In this document: positions 9,242-16,147 of the stretch, piece after piece | Layout: every line of letters starts with the position of its first letter | Numbering within the stretch: the first letter of the stretch is position 1 | NCBI GenBank assembly: GCA_035712245.1 | Contig: DASTBC010000123.1 | Span: 1 to 46,301 of the forward strand | Reading direction: 5' to 3' | Length of the DNA: 46,301 bases | Origin: Candidatus Eisenbacteria bacterium | Lineage (GTDB): Bacteria > Eisenbacteria > RBG-16-71-46 > SZUA-252 | Notes under the pieces: model-generated | Seen by the model: only the letters and a program-made list of their open reading frames with translations | The model's database searches: none | Told to the model about the DNA's origin: nothing | Program-made: the position numbers and the translations under genes

Positions 9242-10618
9242 TCAGCGCCTCGCCTGCGGAGGCCCGCCGGACGATCGATCGGGTCCGTGAGCGCCGTGAT
9301 CGGTCACCGCGCGGATGGTTTCCGCGAATCGGTCGATCTCGGCGGGCGTGTTGTAGTGGCAGAGACTCACGCGGCAGACACCGGTCATGGGGTCGATGCC
9401 CACGGCTTCGATCAGGCGCGGCGCGTACATGTGTCCGTCGCGGGCGTGGATTCCTTCCGCGGCGAGCCGCTCCACGATCGCGGCCGGGGTGAGGCCGTCG
9501 ATCCGGAAGGAGAAGGTCGGGATGCGCTTCGAGGCGCGTTCCGGATCGCTCTCGCCCAGGATCCGGAGCTCCGGGATCTCGCGGAGCGTGCGGAGCATGG
9601 TCCGCGCGAGATCGCTCTCGTACTCCCGGATCAGGCTCATCGCCCGCACCAGTGCTGGCCTTCGATCCAACGAGCGAGTGAACGAAAGGTCAGATTCACT
9701 TGCCCCGCGGCGAGTGGACGCTGGGTCCAACTCGTTCGCTCCGGAGGCGGACGTGCCGAGCGAGGAAAGATATCGCATGGCCCCCGCCATGCCCGCGATG
9801 CCCTCGTAGACCTGCGTGCCGCCCTCGAAGGCGTAGGGGGCCCCGCCCTGGATGAAGAACTCCCGTGCCGGCGTGAGCGCGCGCAGGGCTTCGCGCCGGC
9901 CCCAGAGAAAGCCCACGTGGGGCCCGAAGATCTTGTAGCCGGAGAACGCGAGGAAATCGGCCCCCAGCACCCGAACATCGATCGGGCCGTGGGGCGCGAA
10001 GTGGACCGCGTCCACGAACGTCCACGCCCCCGCCTCGCGCGCGAGCCGGGCGGCCGCGGCGACGTCCACGATGCCGCCGGTCGCGTTGGACGCGAGCGGC
10101 ATCGCGACCAGCCGCACGGGACCGCCGGCCGATCCCAGGAGGACGCGAAGATCGTCCATCTCGAGCGTCGCCCCGGGTCCGCGTACCTTCCAGACCAGGG
10201 GCGTGACGCCGCTCGACTCGAGCCGGAGCCACGGCCCCACGTTCGCCTCGTGGTCGAGATCGGTGACCACGATCCGGTCTCCGGTCCGAAGCGCGGGTCT
10301 CAGCGACTCCGCGACCATGCGGATCAACGACGTGGAGTTGAGTCCGAAGACGACCTCGTCGGCGAACGGGGCGTTCAGAAATGCCGCGAGGATCTCTCGC
10401 GCGCCCTCGATCGCGGCGTCCACCTCGCGCGATCGCGGATACCGTCCTCCGCGCTGCACGTTCCGCGCGACGAGATGATCGCGCATCGCGTCCACCACCT
10501 CGTCCGGCACCTGCGCGCCGGCGGCGTTGTCGAAGAAGATCTCGCGATCCCCCGCCGCGCGGAGCGCGGGGAACCGCGCGCGCACTCCCTCAAGCACCGA
10601 CGAGAACGTCGTCGCCAT
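9242..10618 (-). CDS. Class V aminotransferase, cysteine desulfurase-like (VC1184-type family)
   Basis: A 458-residue PLP enzyme of fold type I. Family marks are IFFDNAAGAQVP near the N-terminus, a DLDHEAN motif, FVDAVHFAPH and the PLP lysine Lys229 in FSGYKIFGPHVG. It ends with a HYNTPAEIDRF motif seen in the 'cysteine desulfurase-like, VC1184' family of unknown substrate. I see no SufS/IscS-type catalytic cysteine loop, so true desulfurase activity is doubtful. Residues about 292-325 form a Ser/Arg/Asp-rich insert not expected in the family; the DNA there is palindromic (separate entry). The first 29 nt overlap the end of the Rieske gene, implying translational coupling. The antiporter gene follows after 3 nt. 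Confidence 0.8.
   Translation of the reverse strand: MATTFSSVLEGVRARFPALRAAGDREIFFDNAAGAQVPDEVVDAMRDHLVARNVQRGGRYPRSREVDAAIEGAREILAAFLNAPFADEVVFGLNSTSLIRMVAESLRPALRTGDRIVVTDLDHEANVGPWLRLESSGVTPLVWKVRGPGATLEMDDLRVLLGSAGGPVRLVAMPLASNATGGIVDVAAAARLAREAGAWTFVDAVHFAPHGPIDVRVLGADFLAFSGYKIFGPHVGFLWGRREALRALTPAREFFIQGGAPYAFEGGTQVYEGIAGMAGAMRYLSSLGTSASGANELDPASTRRGASESDLSFTRSLDRRPALVRAMSLIREYESDLARTMLRTLREIPELRILGESDPERASKRIPTFSFRIDGLTPAAIVERLAAEGIHARDGHMYAPRLIEAVGIDPMTGVCRVSLCHYNTPAEIDRFAETIRAVTDHGAHGPDRSSGGPPQARR
9675..9734. repeat. Pair of tandem inverted repeats inside the aminotransferase gene
   Basis: Two hairpin-forming inverted repeats lie side by side: AGTGAA/TTCACT (9677-9682 with 9695-9700, 12-nt loop) and CGAGTGGAC/GTCCAACTCG (9711-9719 with 9725-9734, one bulge, 5-nt loop). 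The stems resemble each other (CGAGTGAA and CGAGTGGA). The segment codes for the odd insert of the aminotransferase and is slightly less GC-rich than its flanks. I found no second copy in this window, so whether it is a genomic repeat family is unknown. Confidence 0.45.
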
Positions 10619-10895
10619 CGATCCGGACCTCGTACGTCCTCACGCCCACGACCTCCGTGTCGGGCGCCTTCCCCGTCTTCACGCTGAATTTCCAACCGTG
10701 CCACGGACAGCGCACGATGTCGCCCTGCAGCAGCCCCTCTCCCAGGTCTCCGCCCATGTGCGGACACTGGTTCCGGATCGCGTAGACGGTCCCCTCGCAC
10801 CGGAAGAGCGCGATCTTGGTCCCCTTCACCGTGACGATCGCCCCCTTTCCCTCTTCCAGATCGGAGAGCCTCGCCACGCGGACGAATTCGGTCAC
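10590..10895 (-). CDS. Rieske-type [2Fe-2S] ferredoxin
   Basis: A 101-residue soluble Rieske protein. The cluster ligands are Cys44-x-His46 (CPHMGG) and Cys63-x2-His66 (CPWHGWKF), the ferredoxin pattern found in NirD-like and dioxygenase-type electron carriers. No signal peptide or transmembrane segment is present, so it is cytosolic. The GTG at 10893-10895 is preferred over the GTG at 10920-10922 because GATGAGGG lies just upstream of it. The 3' end overlaps the aminotransferase gene by 29 nt. The electron donor and acceptor are not evident from the neighbours. A terminator-like hairpin separates it from hesB upstream. Confidence 0.87.
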   Translation of the reverse strand: MTEFVRVARLSDLEEGKGAIVTVKGTKIALFRCEGTVYAIRNQCPHMGGDLGEGLLQGDIVRCPWHGWKFSVKTGKAPDTEVVGVRTYEVRIDGDDVLVGA

Positions 10896-10939
10896 GGAGC
10901 CCTCATCGGAACGCGCCGGCACGGGAGTGGAAAACGGAA

Positions 10940-10965
10940 CCGGCGCCCCGTTTCCGGAGCGCCGG
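10940..10965 (-). terminator. Rho-independent-like terminator downstream of the A-type Fe-S carrier gene
   Basis: Read on the minus strand, an 11-bp stem CCGGCGCTCCG/CGGGGCGCCGG with one mismatch closes a GAAA tetraloop and is followed by the T-rich TTCCGTTTTCC. It lies 31 nt past the stop of the gene at 10997-11398 and 45 nt before the Rieske start, so it would end or attenuate transcription between them. Confidence 0.6.
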
Positions 10966-10996
10966 TCGCAAAACCGTGTGGTGGCGGACCCGCGGC

Positions 10997-11398
10997 CTAG
11001 TGGCTGCCGCAGCCCCCGCCGCCGCAGCCGCAGCCTCCGCCGGAAGCCGCCTGGGATCCCTCGGCGCCCTCCTCGGACGCGAACGACGATCCGCAGCCGC
11101 AGGTCTTCGCGGCGTTTGGATTGTTGATCTTGAATCCCCCGCCCTGGAGCGTGTCGTCGAAGTCGATCGACGCTCCGTCGAGGTACTGATGGCTGCCCGC
11201 GTCGACGATGACCTTCACGCCCTCGTTCTCGAAGACGAGGTCGTCGGCCGTGGCCGGCTCATCGGCGATCTGCATTCCGTACGAGAGCCCCGAGCAGCCT
11301 CCGCCAGCGACGAAGACGCGGATGCCTTCGAACGCGCCACCGTTTTGCTGCATGATGGCCTTGATCTCGGATACGGCCTTTTCGCTCAACGTGACCAT
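10997..11398 (-). CDS. A-type iron-sulfur cluster carrier (HesB/IscA/ErpA family) with Cys-rich tail
   Basis: A 133-residue protein that would accept and pass on Fe-S clusters to apo-enzymes. The three conserved cysteines are Cys35 (GGGCSGLSY), Cys100 and Cys102 (TCGCGSSF). ErpA/IscA proteins usually end about 5-8 residues after CGCGxSF; here a further stretch leads to a tail GGGCGCGGGGCGSH (120-133) with three more cysteines and a C-terminal His. The ATG at 11398 is supported by an AGGAGG sequence 10 nt upstream; longer in-frame starts run across the promoter and are rejected. It has its own near-consensus promoter and a terminator. The Rieske gene downstream is a plausible client. Confidence 0.9.
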   Translation of the reverse strand: MVTLSEKAVSEIKAIMQQNGGAFEGIRVFVAGGGCSGLSYGMQIADEPATADDLVFENEGVKVIVDAGSHQYLDGASIDFDDTLQGGGFKINNPNAAKTCGCGSSFASEEGAEGSQAASGGGCGCGGGGCGSH

Positions 11399-11519
11399 TC
11401 GTACGACCCCTCCTGATTCGCCGCCTGGAACTCCGCGAGCCCCCGCGCCTTGCAACGCAAATAACGTTCCCGAAGCTTGGATGCGGCGGCGAGTGCGGCG
11501 GTGCACTGGATTTACAGAG

Positions 11520-11548
11520 AGCATAGCCGCTACTTGCTTGTGTGTCAA
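11520..11548 (-). promoter_or_regulatory. Near-consensus sigma-70 promoter for the Fe-S carrier gene
   Basis: On the minus strand, a perfect -35 TTGACA (11543-11548) is followed by exactly 17 nt and a -10 TATGCT (11520-11525). This is the strongest housekeeping-type promoter in the window. Transcription would begin near 11513, leaving a leader of about 115 nt before the ATG at 11398. Confidence 0.75.
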
Positions 11549-11601
11549 CCGGGTACGGGCGGAGGGCCAGGCGGCCGAACGACCCGAGGAGCGCCGCCCG
11601 T

Positions 11602-13056
11602 TCAGCGCGGGGTATGAGCCGGCACCACGTCGGGAGCACGGCCGAGCTGCAGAATGCGAAGGAGGTTCGTCCCCCCCGATCGCGTCGTGGTCCCGGCCAT
11701 GGCGACCACCCAGTCCTCCCGGTGGAGGAGCTTCTTCGACTGGAGCAGCCGCACCCCGGTCTCGACCATCATCTCGGCGGTCCGCCACCTCGGGACGAGA
11801 ACGGGAAGGACGCCCCACGCCAGCGTGAGCCGCCGGCACGTGGATTCGAGCGGCGTCAGGGCGAAGATCGGCGAGCTCGGACGGCTCTTGCTCACGAGGC
11901 GGGCGGAGTAGCCGGTGTGCGTGAAGATCACGACGGCGCGCGCCCGGATCTCCCGCGCCGCCTGCCAGGCGGTGTGCGCGAGCGCGTGCGTGGGGCTGGT
12001 GAGGCTCGAGACGCCGTCGCTGGAACGGCGGGGGGCGCGGGCCGTCGCCGTGAACTCGTCCGCCTCGGAGGCGATCCGGGACATGGTCTGGATCGAGCGA
12101 TCGGGATACTCGCCCACCGCGGTCTCCGCGCTCAGCATGATCGCGTCCGTGCCGTCGAAGATCGCGTTCGCCACGTCCGACGCTTCGGCGCGCGTGGGAC
12201 GCGGCGCGTGCACCATGGACTCGAGCATCTGGGTCGCGGTGATCACGAGCACCTCGCGCTGGTTCGCGCGCTCGATGATCCGCTTCTGCAAGATCGGAAC
12301 GCGCTCGGGCGGGTACTCCACGCCGAGATCTCCTCGCGCCACCATGACGCCGTCCGCGGATTCCAGGATTTCATCCAGGTTCTCGATCGCCTCGCGCCGC
12401 TCGATCTTCGCGATCACGATGGGGGGCCGCTGGGCGCGGCGGAGAAGGCGCTTCAGGCCCTCGATGTCGCGCGCCTGCCGCACGAAGGAGAGCGCGATCG
12501 CGTCCACGCCCATCGCGAGGCCGAACTCGACGTCCGCGCGGTCCTTGGGCGTGATCGAGGGAACGCTGAGCGGGACGCCGGGGAAGTTGACGCCCTTGTG
12601 GTCCGAGACCTCCCCCCCCGTGACCACGCGAGCGCGAAGCCTCCCGCGCGACTTCCCGAGGACCTTGAGCTCGACCAGTCCGTCGGCGATGAGGATCCGA
12701 TCGCCCTTCGAGACGTCGCGCATGAGCCAGGAGTAGGCGATGGGAACGAGCCCCGCGTGCCCCATCACGCGCCGCGGAGTGATCTCGACTTCGGCGCCTT
12801 GCTCCAGCGAAGCGGCGCCGTCCTCGAACTCGCCCAGGCGGATGCGCGGGCCCTGGAGATCGAGGAGGAGGCCGACCGGCTTGGCGAGGCGCTTCGAGGC
12901 GACGCGGATGCGGCGGATCGCGCGCGTGTGGTCCCGGTAGGTGCCGTGCGAGAAGTTGAGCCGCGCCACGTCCATGCCCGCGCGGATCATGCGCGAGAGC
13001 ACGCGGGGCTCGAGCGAGGCGGGGCCGATCGTCGCGATGATCTTGGTGCGGCGCAC
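11602..13056 (-). CDS. pyk: Pyruvate kinase
   Basis: A 484-residue glycolytic enzyme that converts phosphoenolpyruvate and ADP to pyruvate and ATP. The sequence begins RRTKIIATIGPAS and shows the substrate loop LNFSHGT, the B domain, the catalytic Lys region VIAKIERREA, the Mg2+-binding MVARGDLGVE, TATQMLESM, and a C-terminal domain with the VVIFTHTGYSARLVSK effector region. Length is normal for bacterial type II enzymes. The start is GTG at 13056 with GAAGG 5 nt upstream. It lies 35 nt downstream of the peroxiredoxin gene on the same strand. Confidence 0.96.
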   Translation of the reverse strand: MRRTKIIATIGPASLEPRVLSRMIRAGMDVARLNFSHGTYRDHTRAIRRIRVASKRLAKPVGLLLDLQGPRIRLGEFEDGAASLEQGAEVEITPRRVMGHAGLVPIAYSWLMRDVSKGDRILIADGLVELKVLGKSRGRLRARVVTGGEVSDHKGVNFPGVPLSVPSITPKDRADVEFGLAMGVDAIALSFVRQARDIEGLKRLLRRAQRPPIVIAKIERREAIENLDEILESADGVMVARGDLGVEYPPERVPILQKRIIERANQREVLVITATQMLESMVHAPRPTRAEASDVANAIFDGTDAIMLSAETAVGEYPDRSIQTMSRIASEADEFTATARAPRRSSDGVSSLTSPTHALAHTAWQAAREIRARAVVIFTHTGYSARLVSKSRPSSPIFALTPLESTCRRLTLAWGVLPVLVPRWRTAEMMVETGVRLLQSKKLLHREDWVVAMAGTTTRSGGTNLLRILQLGRAPDVVPAHTPR

Positions 13057-13091
13057 GGTCGCCTTCGGTTACGCGGGAACGGTCGGGCGCA

Positions 13092-14045
13092 CTAGATGGC
13101 CAGCGTCGCCATGACCTCCTCGGCGTGGCCTTCCACCTTCACACGCCGGAAGACGTTCTCGACGCGTCCCTCGCGATCGATCACGAACGTGGTGCGCTCG
13201 ATGCCCCAGTAGCTGCGGCCGTACAGGTTCTTCTCCTTGTACGTGCCATACTGGCGCGAGACCGCCGCGTCCACGTCCGAGAGGAGCGCAAACGGTAGGT
13301 TGTACTTCTGCGCGAAGCGCTGGTGGCTCAGCTCGTCGTCCAGGCTCACGCCCAGCACGACGGCATCCTTGGAGGTGATGCGCGGCAGGTGGTCCCGGAA
13401 GGCGCATGCCTCCATGGTGCACCCGGGCGTGTCGTCCTTGGGATAGAAATACAGGATCACGCGCTTCCCGCGGAACTCGCTGAGCGACACCTTCCGTCCG
13501 AGCGTGCTCGGAAGCGAAAACTCCGGCGCCATCATCCCTACGGTGAGGCTCTCTCCCGGCCAGTCGGGGGAGCCCGGCTTGGCCGCGTTGCGGCGCCGCG
13601 TCGGCATCGGCGGCGGCGGTATCGCCACGGGCTTCTCGGCGAACGTGCTGATCGCCGGCTCGGCCTCGAACTCGAGCGTCCCTTGCGCGGATCGCCCGCC
13701 CGCGACCGCCTGGATGGGCCTGGCCGCCTTGGCCGCGATCTTGCCGGCTTTTACCGCGGGCTTCGTGGACTTGCCAACTCCCGGCGCCGCCTTCACCACC
13801 CGGGGCCCCGCTTTCGCGGCGGGGCGGGATTTGGTGGCCTGGCTTCGAGAGGTGGACGATCGGGCAGCCGGACGAGCGGCAGGAGCCGCCTTCTTCACGG
13901 ATCTGGATCTTGCCGCGGACGTCGTGCGTCCGCCTTTCATTGGCTTCGAGGCCACCCGTTTCCTCCCCCCGGAGTTCTTGCTGGACTTGGACTTGGCGGA
14001 CCTGACCGATCGCTTGGAGGCTCGAGACGAGGGCTTCCGCGCCAT
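13092..14045 (-). CDS. bcp: Bcp/PrxQ-type peroxiredoxin with a long basic N-terminal tail
   Basis: A 317-residue protein in two parts. Residues about 165-317 are a complete atypical 2-Cys peroxiredoxin that reduces H2O2 and organic peroxides: YPKDDTPGCTMEACAFRD holds the peroxidatic Cys209 and resolving Cys214. Residues 1-130 are rich in Lys, Arg, Ala, Ser and Pro (for example KPAVKAGKIAAKAARP), like bacterial histone H1-like or AlgP tails, and a Pro-rich linker IPPPPMPTRRR joins them. Typical Bcp is only 150-160 residues. No signal peptide is visible; the tail may bind DNA or another polyanion (inference). The ATG at 14045 with GGGAG upstream is chosen; the longer frame to 14126 lacks a ribosome site. 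Confidence 0.88.
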   Translation of the reverse strand: MARKPSSRASKRSVRSAKSKSSKNSGGRKRVASKPMKGGRTTSAARSRSVKKAAPAARPAARSSTSRSQATKSRPAAKAGPRVVKAAPGVGKSTKPAVKAGKIAAKAARPIQAVAGGRSAQGTLEFEAEPAISTFAEKPVAIPPPPMPTRRRNAAKPGSPDWPGESLTVGMMAPEFSLPSTLGRKVSLSEFRGKRVILYFYPKDDTPGCTMEACAFRDHLPRITSKDAVVLGVSLDDELSHQRFAQKYNLPFALLSDVDAAVSRQYGTYKEKNLYGRSYWGIERTTFVIDREGRVENVFRRVKVEGHAEEVMATLAI

Positions 14046-14128
14046 GGGAGGGTCTCCCGCTCGGTGAAGGGCCAGACATTCCCGACCTGTCCCGCGCATC
14101 CTAAACGCTGTCGCGAAAGGGATCAAGG

Positions 14129-14148
14129 GCGGTCCATTCGAGGACCGC
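14129..14148 (-). terminator. Possible terminator hairpin after the lipoprotein gene
   Basis: A perfect 7-bp stem GCGGTCC/GGACCGC with a 6-nt loop lies 58 nt past the stop of the minus-strand lipoprotein gene. The following minus-strand bases CCTTGATCCCTTTCG are only moderately T-rich, so termination is uncertain. Confidence 0.35.
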
Positions 14149-14205
14149 GCAGAGATGGCCCGCTTGCTCGCTGCGGGGAGCGGCGCTAGAGAGCCGGAAC
14201 CGGCC

Positions 14206-15072
14206 TCATCCCATGATCTTGGAGTGGGTGAACACCTTCTCGTCCATGGCCTCCGGGGCCGAGACGTTGTCGAACCGGAGCATGGCCGGCCGATCCCGGA
14301 ACCGCCTCACGAGCGACAGCCGAAGAGGTCCGACGGAACTGTAGGATTCCCAGGAGGATCCCTGGGGCGGCGGCTGGCGGCCGGTCAGGACGAACTCCCA
14401 CCGGTCGATCAGGTGAGTCTCGCGATTGACGTAGAGCCAGTATCGATCCTGAGGCGTCAGGCCCACGCCCGGCTGGAACGAGAGCTCGAGCACGTCGTAG
14501 GTCTGTCCCGCCTCACCCGTCTCCGTGCGCGCGTGCTTGAGGCGGGTGCCGGGATCGCGGAGCTTGAACGGCATGATGAGCCAGTACGTGTCGTTCACCC
14601 ACCGCTCGTATCCGTTCTGGATGTGGCTCGCGATCGAAGCGGAATCGGCGTCCGGCATTCCGCCGGTGAACGAGATCCCCTTCTTGTCCGCGAGCCCGAA
14701 GGCGGCGGCCACGATCTGTCCCTTCTCGTCCGGGCCCTCGACGCGGACCCGACCGCGCTTCTTGTCCCACCAGTGGCGGAACCTCGCGCGCTCCTGCCCC
14801 TCGCTGACCACGACGAAGTCGAAGCGCAGATAGGGGAGGTTTTCCCAGGCGGCCTGTCCTCCCATCGCGTCCGTGACCTGCTTCGCGATCTCGGCGGCGA
14901 TCGGATCCGCTTCTCCCTGCGGTTTCGGCGCGGCGGCGGGAGCCGCCGAAGGAGCCGCGCCGCTCCCGTTCGAAGAGGAGCCCGACTGGGAGCAGGCGGT
15001 CAGGATCGTGACCAGGACCGCAGGGATCAGGATCGCTCGGCTGGGACGGGAGCGAAGTGAAAACGGGCTCAT
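14206..15072 (-). CDS. Lipoprotein of unknown function
   Basis: A 288-residue protein with a type II signal peptide: basic n-region, hydrophobic core AILIPAVLVTILTAC and lipobox LTAC with Cys27 as lipidation site. A Ser/Gly/Ala/Pro-rich linker (28-55) precedes a soluble domain starting at GGQAAWENLPYLRFDF, with repeated aromatic beta strands (RHWWDKKRGRVRVEGP, YWLYVNRETHLIDRWEF). That pattern recalls LolA/LolB-like and DUF6503-like 'outer membrane lipoprotein-sorting' folds, but the similarity is only impressionistic. The start has GGAGG 8 nt upstream. Residues after Cys27 are Ser-Gln, without the +2 Asp inner-membrane retention signal, so outer-membrane location is possible. Confidence 0.75.
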   Translation of the reverse strand: MSPFSLRSRPSRAILIPAVLVTILTACSQSGSSSNGSGAAPSAAPAAAPKPQGEADPIAAEIAKQVTDAMGGQAAWENLPYLRFDFVVVSEGQERARFRHWWDKKRGRVRVEGPDEKGQIVAAAFGLADKKGISFTGGMPDADSASIASHIQNGYERWVNDTYWLIMPFKLRDPGTRLKHARTETGEAGQTYDVLELSFQPGVGLTPQDRYWLYVNRETHLIDRWEFVLTGRQPPPQGSSWESYSSVGPLRLSLVRRFRDRPAMLRFDNVSAPEAMDEKVFTHSKIMG

Positions 15073-15248
15073 GGGTTGGGCCTCCGTGCCGTACGTGCAG
15101 AACGGGCTCCGTGCATCCTAGGCCCGGGACGACAGCCCGATCAAGCGGTCGTGTCCGGCGCCGTCACGGAATTGTTACCCCGGCCCGGTCCGGAGGAGTA
15201 CCCTTCCCGGGCCTCCAGCGAATAATCCGGATACACCGGGAGCTCCCC

Positions 15249-15572
15249 ATGCCCGACTGGGATCTTCCTCACCCCGAGAAGGCCGCCCACTCGGGAGCAC
15301 GATTCTCCGACGAGGCATCCGCCCTGTCCGAGGAGACGCGGAGCGTGATCTCCTGTCGGCCGTCGCGATCCAGACCCCGACCGGGCGGAGCGCGGAGCTC
15401 GCGCTGTCTCTATGGACCCTGGGGGCGGTACGGGCGGAGCGAGGCCGCTACGCGCTCGCCGAGCGGGACTTCCGGCGCGGCATCGCCCCGCTGGAAGTCC
15501 GGCGAGGCGGCTCAGGCGCGCCGGCGCGCCGCGGAGATCCGGGCGGCAACGGTGGTGGCGGCGGCCCGCTGA
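15249..15572 (+). pseudogene. Small TPR protein gene broken by two compensating frameshifts
   Basis: The region 15073-15618 has no intact gene I can support. From ATG 15249 (GGGAG upstream) a sensible reading begins PDWDLPHPEKAAHSG and continues to about 15338. The TPR-like sequence ALSLWTLGAVRAERGRYALA then appears in the preceding frame (about 15341-15500). Finally SGEAAQARRRAAEIRAA and the stop are back in the original frame. The middle segment matches the TPR consensus (Leu4, Leu7, Gly8, Gly15, Tyr17, Ala20, Phe24), while the original frame there is Ser/Arg/Pro-rich noise. Together the parts make a protein of about 107 residues. It is either a decaying gene or two assembly errors. 15073-15248 holds nothing I recognise. 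Confidence 0.4.
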
Positions 15573-15618
15573 GCCGTGGAGCCGTCGCGCGGCGCTGCGG
15601 GGCGCGCCTGCGCCGGGA

Positions 15619-16104
15619 TCAGTTCAGCGTCTTCAGGAACTCGATCAGCTTCTGGCGGTCCGGGACCTTGCCCATCTCGTGGACCTCGATCATCCGGATG
15701 ACTCCCTGCGTGTCGACGACGAACGTCGCGCGCGCCGAGACGCCCGAATCGAGGAGGACGCCGTACGTCCGCGCCACCTCGCCGTGCGGCCAGAAGTCCG
15801 CGAGCATCGGATAGTCGATCCCGCCCAGCTTCTCCGCCCACGCACGGTGCGTCGGCACCGAGTCCACCGAGATCGCGAACACCTGCGTGTTCAGCCCGTT
15901 GAAGCTCTGGCGCTCCTGGTTGTATCCGGGCATCTGCACGTCGCACACCGACGTGAACGCGAGCGGGTGGAACACGACGACGACGTTCTTCTTGCCGAGG
16001 TAGTCGGACAGGCTCACCGGATTCCCGTTCTGGTCCTTGAGCGTGAAGTCGGGTGCCTTGTCCCCCACCTTGAGCGTCGACGTCCGGTCCAGGGTCGCCT
16101 CCAT
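15619..16104 (-). CDS. AhpE-like peroxiredoxin (AhpC/TSA family)
   Basis: A 161-residue thioredoxin-fold peroxidase. The active-site motif is [14 protein letters not shown] with peroxidatic Cys54, the pattern of the AhpE branch. No second cysteine is present in the usual Prx5/PrxQ resolving positions, so it is probably a 1-Cys enzyme needing an external thiol. GGAGG lies 8 nt upstream of the ATG at 16104; the longer frame has no ribosome site. It lies 43 nt downstream of the acyl-CoA dehydrogenase gene on the same strand; flavin dehydrogenases can leak H2O2, so pairing is sensible though unproven. It is the second peroxiredoxin within 3 kb. Confidence 0.9.
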   Translation of the reverse strand: MEATLDRTSTLKVGDKAPDFTLKDQNGNPVSLSDYLGKKNVVVVFHPLAFTSVCDVQMPGYNQERQSFNGLNTQVFAISVDSVPTHRAWAEKLGGIDYPMLADFWPHGEVARTYGVLLDSGVSARATFVVDTQGVIRMIEVHEMGKVPDRQKLIEFLKTLN

Positions 16105-16147
16105 GATGCTACCTCCCCACGAGAATGGCCCGGGATCGGGCTCCGGC

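Noticed and set aside
9242-10618. Calling the aminotransferase SufS/IscS
   Set aside because: No suf or isc scaffold genes are adjacent and no catalytic cysteine loop is seen; the VC1184-type family fits better.
3643-10687. Very long open frames antisense or out of frame to the kinase, antiporter and aminotransferase genes (for example 3643-6567 minus, 4503-7232 plus, 7280-10687 plus)
   Set aside because: They are Arg/Glu/Pro-rich low-complexity translations caused by high GC, have no domain motifs, and lie opposite or alongside genes with complete catalytic motifs.
11399-11839. Longer form of the Fe-S carrier starting at 11839
   Set aside because: The extra residues cross the pyruvate kinase end, a near-consensus promoter and the AGGAGG site, and match no family.
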